A DNA stretch of 64,000 nt from Mucilaginibacter lappiensis (GTDB lineage: Bacteria > Bacteroidota > Bacteroidia > Sphingobacteriales > Sphingobacteriaceae). Position numbers and translations under genes: made by a program. The DNA is taken from contig NZ_FTMG01000001.1 of assembly GCF_900155965.1 (NCBI RefSeq), positions 558,001-622,000 on the forward strand. Direction: 5' to 3'. Positions 61,201-64,000 of the stretch are shown piece by piece; within the stretch, counting starts at the first letter, position 1; every line of letters starts with the position of its first letter. The notes under the pieces were generated by a model. That model made no database searches. It worked only from the letters and a program-made list of their open reading frames with translations, and was not told where the DNA came from.

Positions 61201-61305
61201 ATGCTTCATTTTGCCTTTTTTACCCTCATTCCCTTTAGCTAAGCCAGTAAGTGCACACGTGGTAATTGCAGCAAAAACCACAAGGCACAGCCATAAGTAT
61301 CGCAT
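58294..61305 (-). CDS. SusC/RagA-type TonB-dependent transporter (pair 1), lacking the usual N-terminal regulatory domain
   Basis: 1003 residues. Signal peptide (MRYLWLCLVVFAAITTCALTG), then about 60 polar residues where a CarboxypepD_reg-like domain normally lies, then the plug (about 85-220; LLKGQFAGLYIQEPSGEPGS, LVVLDGIPLV, VEVLKDLAATAIYGPRAVNG) and the barrel. The absent domain may affect how it docks with TonB or its lipoproteins. It is the first gene of the eleven-gene locus, with a 950-bp upstream region. Confidence 0.92.
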   Translation of the reverse strand: MRYLWLCLVVFAAITTCALTGLAKGNEGKKGKMKHAVFNNNVYARRDTVVKDSLLKDSINIIKRHTIYNKLTDSVSKKPYDLSKFPGVSLQQLLKGQFAGLYIQEPSGEPGSVQNMFIRGVPMPLLSPRDVYQSQPLVVLDGIPLVTEHPFAYDIQLYNYNRMGTATNPFADIDMNNIASVEVLKDLAATAIYGPRAVNGVIILTSKTPVAAKSVTFDSYVGLAQRPHVTTINGKYENAFRQRFYDLYTTNGRYSDDENYPIYLSDSLNNVYSGKSDWSDLYYRNAVVYGINFGISGGTDRANFRFSLGDLKNEGVADGTGLNRYSAMFNINMKPIKWLLFSAMVNANRVERQRNKYLRDRFAQINYFPDLSAPLPPNKDFYADYLEQYKKGFDNNKNNIIDGYAKIGIDLGKFKFVTTFNVDYNEGYRDVFYARTLLQGNSYASNYFGFSQRIMADNRATYDLTINKVHDFHFELGQSTQWDIYKYSNAYAYKGVNDYIKINLLVSNPKNPDGSDNPDYLNTTAFPRELTYRFLDKTKDNLVSFYAKTDYSFKGKYFLSATVRADGSSNAQPTSRWFYSPVLSAAWSIKKELLSNNTIISDLVLRASAGRLGRLNAFDNYAQGPQYTASVGYTGNLTVPGYNGFGVLTRPYSTGWVGYGIPWSYSNQLNLGTDASLLNNRLHLSVDWYLKQEKNLLIGIPAFAEYGYKQSIESGMAVNNTGIDVSISANIIQSRKFGWTSSLNLNHNANKLKALPRGLKQITIDNKLLKVGSPVDQYWLLTNDGIYKSESEIPVVNGQPLKYNGIALHAGDPRWRDINGDNVIDNNDKTLKGHSLPRISGGYDNIFRYGNWNLNVNLYFNLGRDLIHQEMANRFDFINREGNSDVNSVKEITFWEKRGDYSKYPLYNPWSTVIPYRVDQDLFLENASFLKLRTVSIGYDLTKAVRSKKIKLSRFYVYATANNVFTITPYTGQDPELVNYDGYDTGYGLPIPRTYTLGVKMEL

Positions 61306-61499
61306 AATTAATGGATCTTTAGATTGATGAAATAAAAATTTGTGATTTAAAGGGCTATATCCTGTTATGTCCGCAAATGATTTATGCGAACAAAGGATGC
61401 CTTTGGATTAAGTAGAATGTAATTCTTTTTCCATAGCGGTGATTTTGAGCAAAAAGAACACGTTATCAAAAATAATCTGCAGGAATATTCTTGACAACA

Positions 61500-61515
61500 G
61501 TGCATAATTATGCAC
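61500..61515. promoter_or_regulatory. 16-bp palindrome, possible operator
   Basis: GTGCATAATTATGCAC is an exact palindrome between the candidate promoter and the SusC start. It could bind a dimeric regulator of the locus. The regulator is unknown. Confidence 0.4.
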
Positions 61516-61795
61516 CCACAGGTTTGTCATGAGGACGACGGAACCCTAGTGTTCTTTTCCCTTTTGGTGATTGGGTTAATTAATAAATACTCTTGGCATC
61601 TAAAAAACTCAACAAGAGATTTTTATTGATGGCTTCCTTATCAGGCTATTGGCTCCCGGAAGATGTGGTACAGGTAAATCAGATTCTTCATGTTAGTGAT
61701 ATTGGTTAATTTAATAAGTACATAAATCTCAAAAAGAAGTCTTTCAGGTGGACTAAACTATTGAGCAGTAACGTATTTTTTACAATTGGTTTTAA

Positions 61796-61825
61796 CAAAT
61801 ATAATTAACAAAAACGTTTTACCAA
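61796..61825 (-). promoter_or_regulatory. Candidate promoter of the twin SusC/SusD locus
   Basis: On the minus strand, TTG (61825-61823), 19 bases, then TATATTTG (61803-61796), an exact fit to TTG-N19-TAnnTTTG. The transcript would start near 61790, about 485 bases before the SusC ATG. The region is very AT-rich, so a chance match is possible. Confidence 0.5.
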
Positions 61826-62256
61826 GTGATATTAAAAAAATAATAAACTTTTATTATTTCAATCAAAAACAATCGATAAAAATTGAAAAATTGATAAAAA
61901 AAAGATTCTTTATTTAACTCATCTTTAAAAATGTGCAACATTACCAACAACATAAAGTCATAAAAACAAGCCCAAATAAGACTATAAACAAGCAAAAATC
62001 TTCATAAAATGTAATTTATACAGTTTTAAGTTTAAATATTATGGTATTCACAAAATACTCTCATAATAAGCTTTAACTGAATTAGCTCTTCTTAGGCTTT
62101 CTTTATTATATCCCACCTTGGCCGGAGTTCCACATCTATATCATGTAATCTGCTTATTTATTTTGGAATATGCACGAAAAACGGTTCGATCAGTTTACCT
62201 GAATCATCTCAGTTATCTGATATTTTTTAAACACAGATATTGCTCAATATATCTTT

Positions 62257-63150
62257 TTAATAAGGCTTCGTAGCTGGTGATATGAACTGATTTGTATGCG
62301 CTCCGAATACGCTTATATCAGCACAAAATAAAGAACCGCTCAATGGATATTGTTTTAGTTGTTCATCGCTCAGATCAGCTCTGGCAGTAGTGATAAATAA
62401 CTGATTCATACCGTTTCCTCCAAATGCGCAGTTGGTAACATTTGGTGCGTCAACATTTACGCGGCCAATCAAATTGCCAGTACCGGGATCATAGCGATTT
62501 ACGCAACCGCCGCCCCAGATGGCTACCCACAACATTCCTTCTTTGTCTATACACATCCCATCTGGGGTATGATCAGGCTCTCTTATTTGAATAATAACCC
62601 GCTCATTAAAAATATCACCTGAAGTCAGATCAAAATCATAGGCTTTGATATTATAATCAGATGAATCTATATAATACATGGTCCGGTTATCAGCCGACCA
62701 GCAGATCCCATTTGATATACTGATATTATCCAGCATTTTTTTTATCCCGCCATCAAATCTGTATAACGCACCTTCATGTAGTTTTGCATCTACATGCATG
62801 GTCCCAATCCACAACCTGCCAACCACATCACATTTGCCATCATTAGAGCGATTATTTGGCTTATCTTGCTCAATCGTTACTAATTCTCTCAATTTCCCCG
62901 TTTCAAAGTCCAGTTCTTCAATTGAACCCTGCAATGCGACTATCAATTTACCGTTAGTGGCTGGCACAACTGTCCCTACCCTTTTACCAACATACTTTTC
63001 CTTTATTTCTTTTGTTACCGGATTAATACACCCTACTTTTCGTCCTTCAATATCCACATACAGAAACATCTTCCAGTCTTCGTGCCAATATGCACCTTCG
63101 CCTAGAATCAAATCAGTTTTATAGAGTATTTCTGCGTTCCAAATTTGCAT
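62257..63150 (-). CDS. SMP-30/gluconolactonase/LRE-family sugar lactonase
   Basis: 297 residues, no signal peptide, a six-bladed propeller of the regucalcin type. Expected metal ligands: Glu in LILGEGAYWHEDW, Asn/Asp in NRSNDGKCDVVGRLWIGTM, Asn in ISNGICWSADNRTMYYIDS and Asp in TPDGMCIDKEGMLWVAIWGG. Members hydrolyse sugar 1,4- or 1,5-lactones to aldonic acids. The SDR dehydrogenase gene 37 bp upstream would make the lactone, so the two probably catalyse consecutive steps of oxidative sugar breakdown. Confidence 0.9.
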   Translation of the reverse strand: MQIWNAEILYKTDLILGEGAYWHEDWKMFLYVDIEGRKVGCINPVTKEIKEKYVGKRVGTVVPATNGKLIVALQGSIEELDFETGKLRELVTIEQDKPNNRSNDGKCDVVGRLWIGTMHVDAKLHEGALYRFDGGIKKMLDNISISNGICWSADNRTMYYIDSSDYNIKAYDFDLTSGDIFNERVIIQIREPDHTPDGMCIDKEGMLWVAIWGGGCVNRYDPGTGNLIGRVNVDAPNVTNCAFGGNGMNQLFITTARADLSDEQLKQYPLSGSLFCADISVFGAHTNQFISPATKPY

Positions 63151-63187
63151 AAATAAATTATTAGGTAGATAATCTGTTACTTCTTTT

Positions 63188-63967
63188 TTAGATACTATTT
63201 TCCTGCATCAGGGCACTTCTACCTCCATCTATCAGGTAAGTGGTACCCGAAGCAAAAGCAGCATAACTGCTTGCAAGAAAAACGCACCAGGCACCTATCT
63301 CATCGGTAGTGCCTAATTTTTTAACCGGGTGCATATTTACCGTCCGTGTTCTTTCTTTTTGAGGATCTGGGAATGAGTTAAACCATTCCTGATTGCCTGG
63401 GGTATCAATGAAACCGGGAGCCAGGCCCACTGTTCTTATTTCAGGGCTCCATTCAATAGCCATACTTCTCACCAGGCCTGTCAAAGCTGTTTTAGCCACG
63501 TTATATGGGAAACAGCCAGGAATGGAACTGTACGCATGATTGGAAGTCATGATAATAATAACCCCATTATTTTTTTGGAGATAAGGTTTACATAGTTTTG
63601 CCAATCGCCAATGAGATGCCAGGTTCAGATCGATGTTTTGAGTCCAGTGTTCATCATCACAATCTTCAAGACCTTCAAAAATATTGCCCCCTGCATTGGA
63701 TATTAAAATATCTATTTGACCAAATTTTTCAATCGTATCCTGAACAAGTTTTTGCAGCTCCTCTTTTTTGGTAACATCACATATACTATACTGTGCCTGA
63801 CCTCCTTGATTTTCTACTTCATTTATAAACTCACTACCGTTATTTTCCAAACCGCAGCCCGAAATGTTTGCGCCTGCCTTTGCGAGCATTTTGGCTACAC
63901 CTAATCCTATGCCCGATGAAGCCCCGGTTATCAGTACTGTTTTCCCGCTAAGATCAATTTGAAACAT
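63188..63967 (-). CDS. SDR-family dehydrogenase, probable sugar or sugar-acid dehydrogenase
   Basis: 259 residues of a classical short-chain dehydrogenase. The NAD(P) motif is TGASSGIGLG, followed by ISNAGGNIFEG and MTSNHAYSSIPGCFPYNVAK with catalytic Tyr-x3-Lys. The C-terminal part has GFIDTPGNQEW and ASGTTYLIDGG. Pairing with an SMP-30 lactonase suggests oxidation of a sugar to its lactone. The gene starts 33 bases from the right edge, so other operon members may lie beyond it. Confidence 0.92.
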   Translation of the reverse strand: MFQIDLSGKTVLITGASSGIGLGVAKMLAKAGANISGCGLENNGSEFINEVENQGGQAQYSICDVTKKEELQKLVQDTIEKFGQIDILISNAGGNIFEGLEDCDDEHWTQNIDLNLASHWRLAKLCKPYLQKNNGVIIIMTSNHAYSSIPGCFPYNVAKTALTGLVRSMAIEWSPEIRTVGLAPGFIDTPGNQEWFNSFPDPQKERTRTVNMHPVKKLGTTDEIGAWCVFLASSYAAFASGTTYLIDGGRSALMQENSI

Positions 63968-64000
63968 ATGATATACTTTTATTATACATAAAAACCAGGT

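Larger units (their letters stand above)
61306..62256. other. Long AT-rich intergenic region upstream of the SusC/SusD locus
   Basis: No gene found on either strand. It holds a perfect 16-bp palindrome GTGCATAATTATGCAC (61500-61515) and one good minus-strand promoter match (61796-61825). The left 480 bases would be an unusually long leader if that promoter drives the SusC gene. Confidence 0.6.

Overview
The window looks like chromosomal DNA of a Bacteroidota bacterium of the Sphingobacteriaceae (Mucilaginibacter/Pedobacter-like). The evidence is two kinds of SusC/SusD loci, a FecI/FecR-regulated SusC with an STN domain, TlpA/DUF4369 thioredoxins, DUF5686, DUF5007, DUF5008 and DUF4983 proteins, and promoters of the TTG-N19-TAnnTTTG type. 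The sequence is moderately AT-rich. No rRNA genes, complete tRNA genes, CRISPR arrays or transposases were seen.

Region A (1-10.2 kb, minus strand): ECF sigma factor, FecR anti-sigma factor, STN-SusC, SusD, then three TlpA-like thiol oxidoreductases. The first of these is intact, the second is split by a frameshift, and the third runs off the left edge.

Region B (10.2-37.6 kb): a stress and signalling block bordered by related non-coding repeats. A 263-bp direct repeat occurs at 11006-11268 and 34303-34565. A third relative at 37374-37477 shares the upstream half. The copies carry a tRNA/tmRNA-3'-end-like stretch followed by a terminator-like hairpin whose stem covaries between copies. Inside are two-component and sigma-like regulators (CheB/CheR/PAS fusion, PAS kinase, NarL regulator, two REC proteins, a sigma region 2-only protein), a desaturase, an RsbQ-like hydrolase next to a PAS histidine kinase, and stress proteins: flavodoxin-like reductase, DUF2383, paired PqiA-like membrane proteins, DUF1003, iron permease-like, lmo0937, ankyrin, large catalase, DUF892 and alpha-amylase. 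A MarR/FUSC pair with twin operators and a truncated M16 peptidase lie at the right side.

Region C (37.6-43.3 kb): a DUF5686 outer-membrane protein, a GntR/FCD regulator, and a divergently transcribed Tat-exported bicupin (oxalate decarboxylase type) with a large inverted repeat in the shared promoter region.

Region D (43.3-61.3 kb, minus strand): an eleven-gene locus with two SusC/SusD pairs and seven surface or secreted proteins (fasciclin, F5/8C, PKD, PA14, LamG/DUF4983, delta-60 repeats, DUF5007) but no recognisable glycoside hydrolase, lyase or peptidase. One member looks like an alkaline-phosphatase-fold protein with lost metal ligands.

Region E (62.2-64 kb, minus strand): an SDR dehydrogenase and an SMP-30/gluconolactonase-type lactonase, a probable sugar-oxidation pair.
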